Assembly (NCBI GenBank): GCA_973895155.1
Contig: OZ316897.1
Location: 8,494,001 to 8,558,000 of the forward strand
From: Marsupella aquatica
Taxonomy: Eukaryota; Marchantiophyta
Direction of reading: 5' to 3'
DNA length: 64,000 nucleotides
Part shown: one piece after another, positions 24,221 through 34,450 of the stretch
How the letters are laid out: each line of letters opens with the position of its first letter
Numbering within the stretch: the first letter of the stretch is position 1
Made by a program: the position numbers and the translations under genes
Notes under the pieces: model-generated
What the model was told of the DNA's origin: nothing
What the model saw: the letters and a program-made list of their open reading frames with translations, nothing else
Database searches by the model: none

Positions 24221-25711
24221 CAATGTGCAAAGTCAAGTAAGGGTGGTATGACATGTAAATATGTCAAATGCATGTAAAGCATGTGTTGCACATGTAAGGC
24301 ATGTTGATGTATGCAAATTCAACAAGTGACATGTAATTTCCCTAAACCAGTTGATGTGTTTACATGTGTAAACTGTGTAAATTGCTATGTAAATTTGCAA
24401 TGTGCACTTATCATTTTCCATTTCATTTGTTTATCCATAAGTGCAAAACATCCGTTGTCAACAAGATTTTCTTTGTTAATATGTGCATATATGGATAGTT
24501 TTTCAAAAATGAGGATTTTGCACTGAAACACATGGGATTCTCTTGTCTTTGGATAAGTTCACCCAAGCATTTGTATTTCAGAAACTCTTTACTATACTGT
24601 GCATTTAATGAGGGTTGCACTTATCTGGTGTTTGAGTTTTTCTCGAGGATTTTGAGATCGAATGTTGCATGTTTAAGTCACTCATGTGTGTCTCTTGAAA
24701 TCTCACTTGTCGCTTTGGCTCATTCTTTGATTGCGATCAGCTTCTCAGGCTCATTCTTGGACAAGCACAACATTCCATATTTAGGATTCAGAAAATGCTA
24801 TCAGATCTAAACCCCACAACGATGACTCGTTTCTTTCGCTGGATGCCATCTCCCGTACGTTCATAACCAAAGCCAAGATGTTCTTCCTCCACGACATTTG
24901 CTTCTATCTTCTCCAATTGGATACGACTGTATCAAATGGCTCTTATTGGAATCTTCATTGAATCAGCAAACGACCAATTCAACATCCATGTTTGGCCTCT
25001 TGTAATGCCTATACTTCACTCGATCGTGTGTAATGGGCATTTCCTTTCATCCTTTATGGCTCGCAGATCGACCAACAAGAAATTGTCAGCGGTTGAGAAA
25101 CATTGTGAAATTCAGGGAAAGAGAAGGCGCCTGCGTTCGTCCCTTATGAGGTTAGGGTTTTGAAAAATTTTCTTATGATCCCGATCGGGTCCTGATTTGC
25201 TCTCGATCCACCCGGCTTCATTCAAGGCTGTCTCTGTTTGGCTTCCGGTCTCTGCTCTTCTCTTTCTGCCTCTTGTTAAGGTTGTCAACTCATCGCCTCG
25301 AGTGATTTAGGTTGATCTGGCCTGGTTGGGTAGAAGGAAGCAGTGCGGCTGAACTTGATCTCTCTTGCCTGAGCAGCCATAGCTTTCCACTTGACTCAAA
25401 TCATTGCCTTGAATATTGCTTTCCCACACGATCTTCAGAATCACCCTTCAAACCAAAATTTCTTTTGATCATATCACAGCCTTCATAAGCTTGCTCTCGG
25501 CGCGACCACAATGCTACATCCTGTCGTTGCTTCAACGTGACTCATGTTCTCTTGGTGGTTCAAACTACTAGCCTTCTCACTCCCAATTCAATTCTCCTCC
25601 ATAACTTGGAAATCCTTAAGAGAACATTCATTCATCTTATCATAGCCATAGGGAAATTCCTAAAAAAAATTCATGATCAAGCTCAGCTGGTCTAGAGTCG
25701 TGTTGATAACG

Positions 25712-25853
25712 TGTTGAGGAATGATGCGGGAAATGATAATGAGATTCCTCTCTATAGAATGAATGGGTGCATCTCTATATATAGTCTCCGTCCGAGTTAT
25801 CCTATACGGTAACTATGGTTAAGGTAACCATGGAGTCTAGTTAGGGTATAACA
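25712..25853 (-). repeat. LTR (5' LTR of the minus-strand element)
   Basis: 142 bp, ending with the intact TG/CA termini. On its inner side (25,695-25,711) is the putative primer-binding sequence, and on its outer side the ATTAA duplication. Confidence 0.9.
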
Positions 25854-26160
25854 ATTAACAATTTTATGCCCCATTTATACACAGGTTGGCTTAACCAGAC
25901 TAGACTAACCCCAGATGAGATTGAAGAAAATAAGGCAAACCTAGCACTATAGCTTTTGGTCATAGAAAGTAGTCTACACTTGCATTCTGGCGAGTTTCGG
26001 AAGGAACCCAGTCCAGGGTGAATGTACAGCTGATGGGGGTTAGCTTGGGCAACTCACAAGCCTTGAGTGTCTATGATCCATCTCAGGTTACTCTAGTTGC
26101 ACTTAGTCAACCCATATACAAAATTGGGGGCAACCTAATCATTGAATTACTTTTGGGGGC

Positions 26161-27100
26161 AAATAGTGATTGCTTGGATATGTTTCCTAACTAAGCCCAG
26201 ATATGATTTTATGGAAACATGTATTCTGACAAGATACCACCAATTTTAGAATAATCTTTTCAACATTCATACAAAAAGGGTAGTGGATGAGGTTCAAAAG
26301 TTGTTTGATGGAGATCACATTTGAGCTTATCACTATGTACTTTAGATGGTCATGCACCCAATGTCAATAAGAGTGAAATTGAAGCCCTAATGATGGTACA
26401 AATTGGGGGTAATTATATGAAAGGTCATACATCATGTGCTAAGATTTTGTTATTTACTCTTTGGTCCAGAGTTACAACTATTACCATAGTTAGGGTTAAC
26501 CTTAGTCACAGACTTGGTTAGGTTAACCATGTTGCATACTATATCCCAAACGTGTTTGCTTAAATAGGAGGAACTCGGGCTCATTGTTACGGAGCTAGTT
26601 GAAAGATGGGGGAAACTTTTATTGGGGAGACTCGATATGACCGACGGGCTTAGAGTGCAGTAAAGCTCTCGCGTGTTCCTGTGGACATAGTCTCAGCTGA
26701 GGTGAACCACTTATGTCTCTGTGTTAACTACTCGTGCATTAGATGATGATTGGCTTGCCGTTGAGAATGTAGGCTTTGCTCAACAGATTTAGGTCATTTA
26801 TGACCCCCTTAAATCACTTTTTGTATGAGGTTGTATCAAGAGTTGTATGGCACCAATCACGTGATGACATGTATGCATTTTGCAATTCAATAACCATTGC
26901 ATTGTTGTTTAGTGAGGGTTGACCTGCACTTATACACAGTGCATGTTTTGATGCTTCTTCCAAAGGAACTCCTTCAGCACTTAATATTATGGGGACTACA
27001 CGACTTGCCTGCATTTAACCATGGAATGCACTTGTGCATGGTAGATTGTAAAGGTCTTGATCCCTAACCATTTTGGTTTGTCTCTCCAGTTTTCAATAGT
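26161..27100. other. Intergenic stretch, no gene recognised
   Basis: Only short chance frames are present. No repeat family was recognised apart from the neighbouring elements. Confidence 0.4.
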
Positions 27101-27550
27101 GCACATAAAGAGACCATAGTTGTTCATCATACCATGAAGAACGCTACTGCTCAGGTCCTCTCTGGGACTTTGGTTCACGGGATGCAAGAGGTGATGCTCA
27201 ATTTGTTTTGTCATCTGCTGCACATACTACACTTTGATCTTATGGCAAGATATGAGATGGCAGGCGTACCTCGATGTTGTGGTAACCAACCCTTTGCACT
27301 AAGACATGATCGGGATAGCAGTATCAAAGGCAGGGGCAACATTACAAGCGGCAACACAAGAAATATGCAGCACAAAGCATCATCAAAGAGCTTCAGCTCC
27401 TTGCTATTGAAATATTTGGGAAATCTCATCATCACTTCGATGAGCTTCTCTGAAAACTAGCTAGGGACATGAACTCGATGAGCTTCTTTGACAACTAGCT
27501 AGAGACATGAACTCAATGAGCTTCTTTGACAACTAGCTAGAGACATGAAA
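27100..27550 (+). pseudogene. Degraded LINE C-terminal fragment
   Basis: The frame at 27,134 (NATAQVLSGTLVHGMQEV) is collinear with residues 192-210 of the better-preserved LINE frame at 28,686. Further matches at the DNA level continue ('gacatgatcgggatagcagt', 'ggcaggggcaacattacaag') but with frameshifts and many C-to-T type changes. The 3' part has expanded into three units of a 38-bp repeat (27,438-27,548). The fragment is older and more AT-rich than its neighbour. Confidence 0.75.
27438..27548 (+). repeat. 38-bp tandem repeat derived from LINE coding sequence
   Basis: Unit starts are at 27,438, 27,476 and 27,514 ('gatgagcttctttgacaact', 'agctagagacatgaact'). The single-copy source is the LINE segment at about 29,575-29,612 that encodes FDELLRQAARDVH. 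Confidence 0.85.
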
Positions 27551-28167
27551 GTACAGGCAAGGTTCCATAAGACCATCAATATCTGTCTTGACACCACACT
27601 TCTTTCAGCAAACTTTGGTGACATCAGAGAGTGCTCAATCCCCAACAATCCCTGGATCAGAGATCTGCAGTGCAAACTAATGCACCTGAGTATAATATTG
27701 CCCCTTATAGTACATCCATGTCCCACTTGTGTACCTAGTTACAACGCTAATGTGGCTCATCAGTTCATCACACTCTCTCACTAATAGATCTTTATCTCTT
27801 ATCTTGGAAAGATCTTTATCTCTTATCTTGTCTTCTTTCCAGGTTTTGGGGTTTGCATCTGTCCTCTTCTTTTGAGTTTGTCATCTCTATCACTTTTGAT
27901 GTTACTTCATTGCTGGGCCTTGTACTATATCAAACCAATTTTGGATTTTTAGAATAGGCTAACAATTGGCTTAACTTCAATGTTGTGTTCTGCATCATGG
28001 ATACGCTATCAGTTGGTCATGGCTATATTTGGTACGTATTCACGGCCCTCCCTTTTTAGTGGTCCCTGGCCTCCTTGGCCCCTCCTGGACTCTTTAATGA
28101 GCAGTACAGTTTACATTTAAAGCAAACAAACAGACCAACATCTCCTAGAATTTTCCTTGTATCATTC

Positions 28168-28600
28168 TCACGGCAAGGTGTTGAGGAATGATTTGGTCAA
28201 TATTCACTTAAAAAACTGACTGGTTAGGAAAGACGAAAGTTGGTCTGGAAAGAGAAAGTAACATGCCAAAGATATGGGGGTGAATTTAAGGGAATATATG
28301 CACTTTAGAGGAGTCATGACCTCCACATGCCAGTAGCTCACGCAAGACAAAGATATGTGACGACAAAGATCTGTGACGTATAGAGCACTAAGGTATCAGA
28401 GGAGCTTTTGTTGTTTATGGGTCATACTTTGATTACAGCCGTACAACTAAAAGGTAGAATCTCCATTTAGGAAAAAATAATATTAAATACATTCTCTTTT
28501 GATTGAATATGTAACAGTTCAAGGAAATGGCAAAAGCTTCTAAAAAACTTTATCAGGGACATATTACAGCTGATGCCAAACCTATCATAGACCACTACAA
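28168..28600. mobile_element. Fragment related to the LTR element
   Basis: 'gtgttgaggaatgat' at 28,168 matches the LTR edge at 25,711. 'ctaaaaaactttatcaggg' at about 28,538 matches 'ctaaaaaactctatcaggg' inside the LTR element at about 22,412. The spacing is similar but longer. It is probably a diverged second copy cut short at or near the LINE junction. Confidence 0.4.
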
Positions 28601-28685
28601 TTAACAAGATGCTTCAATGGATCGTTGAAACCCATGGGGAATGTTTTGAAACGTTATTTTCTATTCAGATAACGTCTTTCAAGTT

Positions 28686-29875
28686 TTGGGCTTACTTCCA
28701 CTGAGCGCCTTTGCACCTTTGGCCTTCTTGGGCGCGTGGGCGGCCGCCTTCTCATTGTTGGCAGATCGTTTCCTTACTGAGGATCGACCTTTTTTACTTT
28801 CATCTCTCATGGAGGTCGAGGAGGGTTCCCTCCCATTTCAGGTTCATTTGCGCACGGCTCGGTCATCATTACCCGATCCTGTTCGAGCTGCGTTACCTTC
28901 ATTCCAGGAGTTTTTATCCTTGGACCCCGTCCGTCTTCAGGCAGACCTTGCTGGGCGTATGCACGCTTTCACCCTCTCCAGCATCCTCACCGAGGCACCT
29001 GACACGGACCGAGCTCGGATTCTTTCTTCCGGAGGGAAGGGCGCAGGAGGCTGGCTTCAGGCCAATCCAGTCATTCCTCACCTGTGGATGTCTTCAGCGG
29101 AGTTTGCGACAGCCATGCGTCTTCGTATGGGCTTGCCCCACCCACTTCTTGCTGGTTTACCTCCTACTTGCACTTGTGGGAAGCCTTGTGATGCCACAGG
29201 TGTCCATCTTCTTCGATGCAGTTTGGGCGGCGAAACCATTTTTGTTCACGACGCTGTGAGAGATGCGACTGCTCAGGTTCTCTCTGGCTCTTTGGTCTGC
29301 GCGCGGCGGGAGGTGGTGCTCGAGTTACCTGGTCCTCCATCACAGCGGTTACGGGTGGATCTTACCATGGTCCGTGACGGTCACCGTACTTTGGCAGATG
29401 TAGTGGTGGCAAACCCATTGCGCCAAGACATCATTGGGACAGCGGCAACAACGGCAGGGGCAGCAGCATCACGAGCAGCACAAACGAAGGAGGCCAAATA
29501 TGCTGCACGAGCTTCATCTGATAGCTTCCTGCCCCTTGCTCTTGAGATATTTGGGCGTCTTCATCATCAGTTCGACGAGCTTCTTCGCCAAGCTGCTCGG
29601 GATGTTCACGGCCGGATGGGTCCCACCGGGCCCCCGCTATCTGTTTTGACCACGCACTTTCGCCAACACATTTCAGTCACCTTACAGCGTGCTCAAGCTC
29701 AGGCCGTCTATCGTCGATCTCTGACAGTGGGTGCTAGTGTGACTCCGCAGCGGCTAGCCCCCCTAGAGGACATTCCTGTCCCACTTGCCGATCTAGTTTC
29801 GACACTTGATGTAGACCACTACCTTGTAGCCACATTTGCTAGGTATGATGAGGACCTCGGTCCATTTGCGGTAGT
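28686..29875 (+). mobile_element. 5'-truncated LINE: C-terminal part of the retroelement polyprotein with zinc knuckle and PD-(D/E)XK-like region
   Basis: The open frame runs 489 codons (28,686-30,155), but only about the first 390 look like conserved protein. Start: LAFLGAWAAAF, typical of the region after a LINE reverse transcriptase. Middle: a Cys/His cluster C162-x-C164-x3-C168-x5-H174-x3-C178. Then a putative PD-(D/E)XK pattern with D225 (VDLT), D238 (ADVVVANP) and K268/K271 (KEAKY), followed by FLPLALEIFGRLHHQFDELL. Endonuclease and reverse-transcriptase domains upstream are absent, consistent with the usual LINE 5' truncation. Codon GC is much higher than in the flanks, which suggests a recent arrival. 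It could instead be a domesticated fragment, but there is no evidence for that. The first ATG is the start of the surviving frame, not a native start. Confidence 0.75.
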
Positions 29876-30155
29876 TTTAGTTACTCTTTCTTGGTTTTTA
29901 GGGGTTTCCTTTTGCTCACTTCTTTTAGTTCATCTCTCTTGGTTTTTAGGGTTTCCTTTTGCTCACTTCTTTTGCGTTTGGTTTTGTCCACTTGGGACCT
30001 CTCTTGTTTATTCTTTTGTACTCTATTTGGCCTTTTTCTGTATAAAGTATGTGTATATTATCTCTTTCAAGTGCTCACATCTTTGGGTGTCAAAAAGTGT
30101 TTGGTCCATCAGAATGCTTAGGTCATTTGGTGGTCCATTTGAGCATCAACTTTGA
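29876..30155 (+). repeat. LINE 3' tail with about 50-bp tandem duplication
   Basis: 'cttggtttttagggg/gtttccttttgctcacttc' occurs twice (about 29,891 and 29,940). The open frame reads through it as a hydrophobic F/L/S-rich tail, which looks like translated 3' UTR rather than a real domain. Confidence 0.6.
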
Positions 30156-32256
30156 AGCTATACGAAACTCAAATGGAGTAGCAGCACTAAGCAGAATAGT
30201 AACATTGATTGAACCATTATCCTTTATCCAGTAGACACTGCGCACTCAATCCCATATCCTAAATCAGCAGCATCCAGCCAGGGAGACCTGTAACCCACAA
30301 GCCTTAAGTCTAAAACCAGCATTGTTGATTTGGCTCAGTTTATGCAAATGATTTCCATGAAGCACTTAGTTACAACCCACGCGTCCACATTATAGCTGGC
30401 CCGTTCTAAGACACATCTATTTTATCTTTCACAATAAACTCTAGTCTATGTAACTAGTTTATGAAACACAAGCTAGCATATACTATTCAAGAATATTGAA
30501 ACAATAATTATTAAAAAGTAAAGGGGAAAAAAATGTCATGAACGTAAAGAGATGTATGGTACTTTCTTGGTGAAACACAAGTACATTAAGTTGACTGTAC
30601 AAGTCAGTGTACCTTGTATGTATAGTATTTTGATTGAAAAGTAAGGTAAACTAATTTTGTAACTTTCTAAAATTTGGGGGCTCTCTATTTAGGTAGGGGC
30701 TCTCTGCTTAGGTGACACCTATTGAGCTATAAACCATAAGCATTGGAATTGTTTTAAACAATAGACATACAAACCACGGGGCATCATTGGATTGTGTCCT
30801 AGCTGCCCGGTTGAGTTTGGAGAGTTGTCCCTTACGAAGGAATTCTCATGAAAAGGAGGAGTGTCTATAGCATAAATAAATAATAAGACTAGAGGAATAA
30901 GATAAGGTATCATAATAATAAAAATTACAGAAGTTTAAGAATGTCTATTAAAACTAAGGACTTAAAAAATTAAAGGGGTTTGGAAGAAATTAATAAATTC
31001 AAAAAAATACAAAGTAAAAGCATAGAATAGACCAAATTGACATAAACATATGTAACAAACATCACACATTAAATTAGGTAAGCTTTTTTCATAAGGGATC
31101 ACACATCACAAAAATTGTGAGATGAGGCAAAAATTCAATCTAATGATGCTCAAGACCATAGCATCCAGACTTGGGGCACTTGTGAGTTTTTCCAATCAAA
31201 GCAAACTAAAGGGCACTTACGGTTCCATGTTTTTAGGCTATAGATTCTTTGTTCAATAAATGCAAGTGCTTGAATGAAGGAGTTTGGAAAGGTTTTGGAC
31301 CACCTTTGGGAGATCATCTAAAATTCTAGACAAACTATGCTCTCTCCGCGTCAGCATTTACTTGGTTCCACTGCTTGCCATTTAAGATACTTGCAAACCA
31401 CACCTGAATGGGCCCCCTACTGTAGATCTTGTAAAGCAAACTGCAGTCACTTTCACTCATTAAAGGGTCTCGATTAAATCCTCAAAGGAATAAAAACAAG
31501 GCCATGGGCCCTACGTTCTCTAAGCTACATCATGGACAACCTTGTTGGTTTTCTTGTCCCATGTGCTGAAGTGGCTCCACGTATGCCAAATGTGTAGGCT
31601 CAGAATTGGCCTAATCCGACACCAGGGTGCTTGTTTTGTGGCATGAAACAAGGAGACTTTTCTTTGCCTTTATTAGAATCTAAAGAGACGTTTTGATAGG
31701 GGAGAAGCGTAGAAATAGAAAGATCACGCCGAGAGAGCTTTATTACTTTAAGGATTCTCACCCCCCTCACCTCCCCCCTCATGCCCCTCACCCCTAACCT
31801 AGCTAAGAAGTTCCCAACCCTTCTTTCGAAGTTGGGCTGCCACATAGTGGCCCATCTTCGAGACACATGGCAAGTGACGTCAAGTATCCTTTTTCTTCCA
31901 AAAAGGATTTTTGACGGTTCTTCCCAACCCTTTCTTTGGACTCTTTTGTGTATTTGTCCATGGAAACATTACTAACAAGAAAGGGTTAATCTAACCCAAA
32001 GAGGCAATTTTGAGTTAAAATAATCCACCAAAAGACTTGACGGGGCCTCCTTACGGAAAGGCACCTGACAAGGCCCTTCTTTTGAAAGGGTAGGGTCTTC
32101 CTGGGGCCCTTGTCCTTCAGCCCCACCCCCCTTCGATTATAGTCCATACAGGCGCAGTCAAGCAACACAATGCACCCTTGTAGCGCAGCTTAGATGATGC
32201 ACTCACCTGGCAGGCAACCCAGTGAAGGCGCTCCATTTTCTGTGTTTCAAACCCGT
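30156..32256. other. Intergenic stretch, no gene recognised
   Basis: AT-rich around 30,400-31,100, with short chance frames. A pyrimidine-rich patch with 'cacccccctcacctcccccctc' spans 31,757-31,795. No protein family was recognised. Confidence 0.4.
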
Positions 32257-32259
32257 TCA

Positions 32260-32303
<44 letters not shown>
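32257..32303. repeat. (AC)n microsatellite
   Basis: A run of about 22 AC dinucleotides with a single interruption ('acacatacac'). It accounts for the V/C-repeat seen in the minus-strand reading frame. Confidence 0.97.
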
Positions 32304-32307
<4 letters not shown>

Positions 32308-33479
32308 CAAAAAGCACCAGTAAAACGTTAGTTGAAGTGGAGGTTTCCTGCTCCCGCCTAAACCCTTTTCCCTACCATGACCCTGACCCACACCGCCCTA
32401 ACAAAGATGGACACTAAATAAAGACCAACCTGCACAAAAAGTAAGCCCAATGTGGAGCCTGAGGCTTGCCCATGCCTGTATGGACAAAGACTTGACAGGG
32501 GGGATAGGGCTGAAGGGATGAGGAGCCCCAGGAAATTTGTTTTGAAAGAAAGGGACTCGTAAAGTGACTGGTCCCATCAAGTAGTTTGTTGTTAAATTAA
32601 CTTGCGGATTTAAATCAACAACAATCCCCTCAGCTCTTATAAATTGCTTACTATCTAATCAGGTTTTCCCTAACATTATTACCCTGAATTTGTTTATAAC
32701 TAGAGGAAACCCTGCCCCAGTGGTCTAATTTGCCCCTTGTTCAGTAGTTGAATCTGGAGGTTTAGTTTAACCTACTGTGGTTCACAGTGACTCTAGTTTT
32801 GTGATGTTGATGGACCTTGGGAGTTTTCATTTTGACATTATTGTAAAACACCAAAAACAACTCTAAGGCATAGAACAAGTTAAACTTTGTATATTGAACC
32901 ATTGGGTATCACAAGATATACAAATGTTGAAATGAAAACTCCCCTAGTCCCTCACTTGCCCACCCTGGCTGTCCTCCACCTTTTGGGTGGGTTTCTTGCC
33001 ATCGCCCATTGCAACCTGCTCCAATCCTAGACACCCACAGTTTGTGATGGCAGTAAACACAGCTTTCTCTAATTGAGTCAAGGTGACCATGATGACCCAA
33101 GCCTTCCCTCTATTAGAAAGCCTTGTCTCAAACACAAGGGCCTACTAAGATGGACTATTCTTCAAATAAATTCTCCATTCCCCTCCTAGACGACTGTTCA
33201 CAGATTCAATCACAAGACAATAGGGGTTTCCATGCAAAGGTACTCTTGGGTCTCGTATCCTTTTTGCATGCTTTCATTCACCCATCAAGTTTCCAAGAGC
33301 GCAAAGCTTGGGCCCATGGAATTTTTGTTGATTTGGTCAGCTCAGTAGCAGCTATAATCCAAGGAGAACTTGGGCAATTAGATATGAGCATGTCTCCAAG
33401 AACACAGGTTGCCCTCCATTTGTATATTGTTTGGAGTAAGTCAAATATATACTACCTGAGATGGCGTTTGATTGGTTCA
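32304..33479. other. Intergenic stretch, no gene recognised
   Basis: A minus-strand frame at 32,944-33,135 (RGKAWVIMVTLTQLEKAVFT) looks mildly protein-like, but it has no recognisable family and no continuation. It may be a relic of a transposon gene. Confidence 0.3.
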
Positions 33480-33790
33480 CGAGCACCTGGAGGCTTGTAA
33501 TTTGCCCATGCTAACCCCCTCCAGCAGTACCTTTGCCCTGGACCCGGTTCCCCCATCCAAGAGTCACTGTAATGCAGGTGTCGACTGCCTATGAGCAAAA
33601 CTATTGCATTTTGGTCCCCCTCGTTTCATTCGCGTTCACGATTGGAGGGTTAGCTTGGCCAATGACTTGCCATCAGGTCAGTCCAGTCTGGTTAAGCCAA
33701 CCCACATACAAAATGGAGGAAACCTGATATTAAATTAGTTTTGGGGGCAGGTTAGTGATTTGACTAGCTGGGGGGGCAGAAATCAGTTAT
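33480..33790. mobile_element. Inverted-repeat (MITE-like) element, copy C, probably partial
   Basis: The right end (about 33,693-33,775, 'gccaacccacatacaaaatg', 'ttaaattagttttgggggca') matches the reverse complement of copy A's left end at about 85%. The interior contains 'gctaaccccctcc' in the opposite orientation to copy A's 'ggagggggttagc'. A clear left inverted repeat was not found. Confidence 0.5.
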
Positions 33791-34214
33791 ATGGGAGAGT
33801 CCACTAAATCTAATGCATTTAATAAAGAAATCTAACTGAATTTAAAGGTAACAGTGCTGCAATTTTTAAAAGAAGAAGATAAGACTGCTCCCATGTGATG
33901 TTACTCAATAAACCTTGAGTTCTTTGACCCTTGAAAAAATTAAAGATAAGACTGTTCGATGGCGTCTTTGCCTACTATACAATTTCAATCCTAGCTTACG
34001 TGGACTATGCACTATTTTGCATGACATCTTGGCATTGATGAGCTTCTCTTTTCGCTTTGATCAATGAGTACTTTAGGTGTGAGAGATGGGCAGCTTTGGA
34101 CAACCTCAAGGTAACTTTGCTGTTGTTTCCCATGCATTGGGTGCAAGGTGGCCCTACTAGTAGTGCTAGTAAATATGGCAATGCTCAGTAGAACCAAATC
34201 TTTATATATATTTA

Positions 34215-34450
34215 TATAACAGATTTCCAGAGAACAATATGACTGTGCCAAACCAAAACGACAGTATTCCAAAGTCAGGAGACCCAGTAAAGGGCAAAAA
34301 CAAGAGAAAAAACACAGGACGACCAAAGAGCCAAGTAGCCCAGGAGTCCCCAACAAGAGATCCCCCCGACCCAACAACTGCAAACTAACACCCTACGCCG
34401 CAAACTGATGAGCCTGGTAGAGCTAAGGGAATCACTTTGCACCTTTAAGG
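34215..34450. repeat. Dispersed repeat, copy 2
   Basis: This is the counterpart of the 16,480-16,860 segment in the same orientation. It follows an AT tract ('tatatatatttatataacag'). Confidence 0.45.

Larger units (their letters stand above)
22141..25853 (-). mobile_element. Young non-autonomous LTR retrotransposon (Ty1/copia-like), 3.7 kb
   Basis: Two 142-bp LTRs (22,141-22,282 and 25,712-25,853) differ at two bases and are flanked by a 5-bp target duplication ATTAA (22,136-22,140 and 25,854-25,858). The element lies on the minus strand: a polypurine tract (CCAAGGGGGAG on the minus strand) abuts the LTR at 22,283. The sequence inside the other LTR, CGTTATCAACACGACTC on the minus strand, resembles the primer-site region seen after 5' LTRs of plant copia elements. 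The 3.4-kb interior has no gag or pol open frame on either strand, so it depends on another element for movement. The LTR termini read TG...CA, with one end mutated to TT at 22,141. Copia assignment is inferred from the primer-site and polypurine style, not from protein. Confidence 0.85.
22086..26160. mobile_element. Inverted-repeat (MITE-like) element, copy B, interrupted by an LTR element
   Basis: The segment just left of the LTR element (22,086-22,140, 'cctgcccccaaaagt', 'taatttgattaa') reads on into the segment just right of it (25,859 onward, 'caattttatgccccat', 'caggttggctta'). Together these match the reverse complement of the right end at about 26,085-26,160. The interior word 'gggggttagct' is shared with copies A and C. 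The LTR element evidently landed inside this element's left inverted repeat. Confidence 0.5.

Noticed and set aside
23790-24400. Regular-looking GTGTAAA tract considered as a CRISPR-like array
   Set aside because: Spacing is irregular, there are no unique spacers of constant length, and it lies inside a plant LTR element.
29880-30155. Hydrophobic C-terminal tail of the LINE frame as a membrane domain
   Set aside because: It is translated from a tandemly duplicated T-rich 3' UTR.
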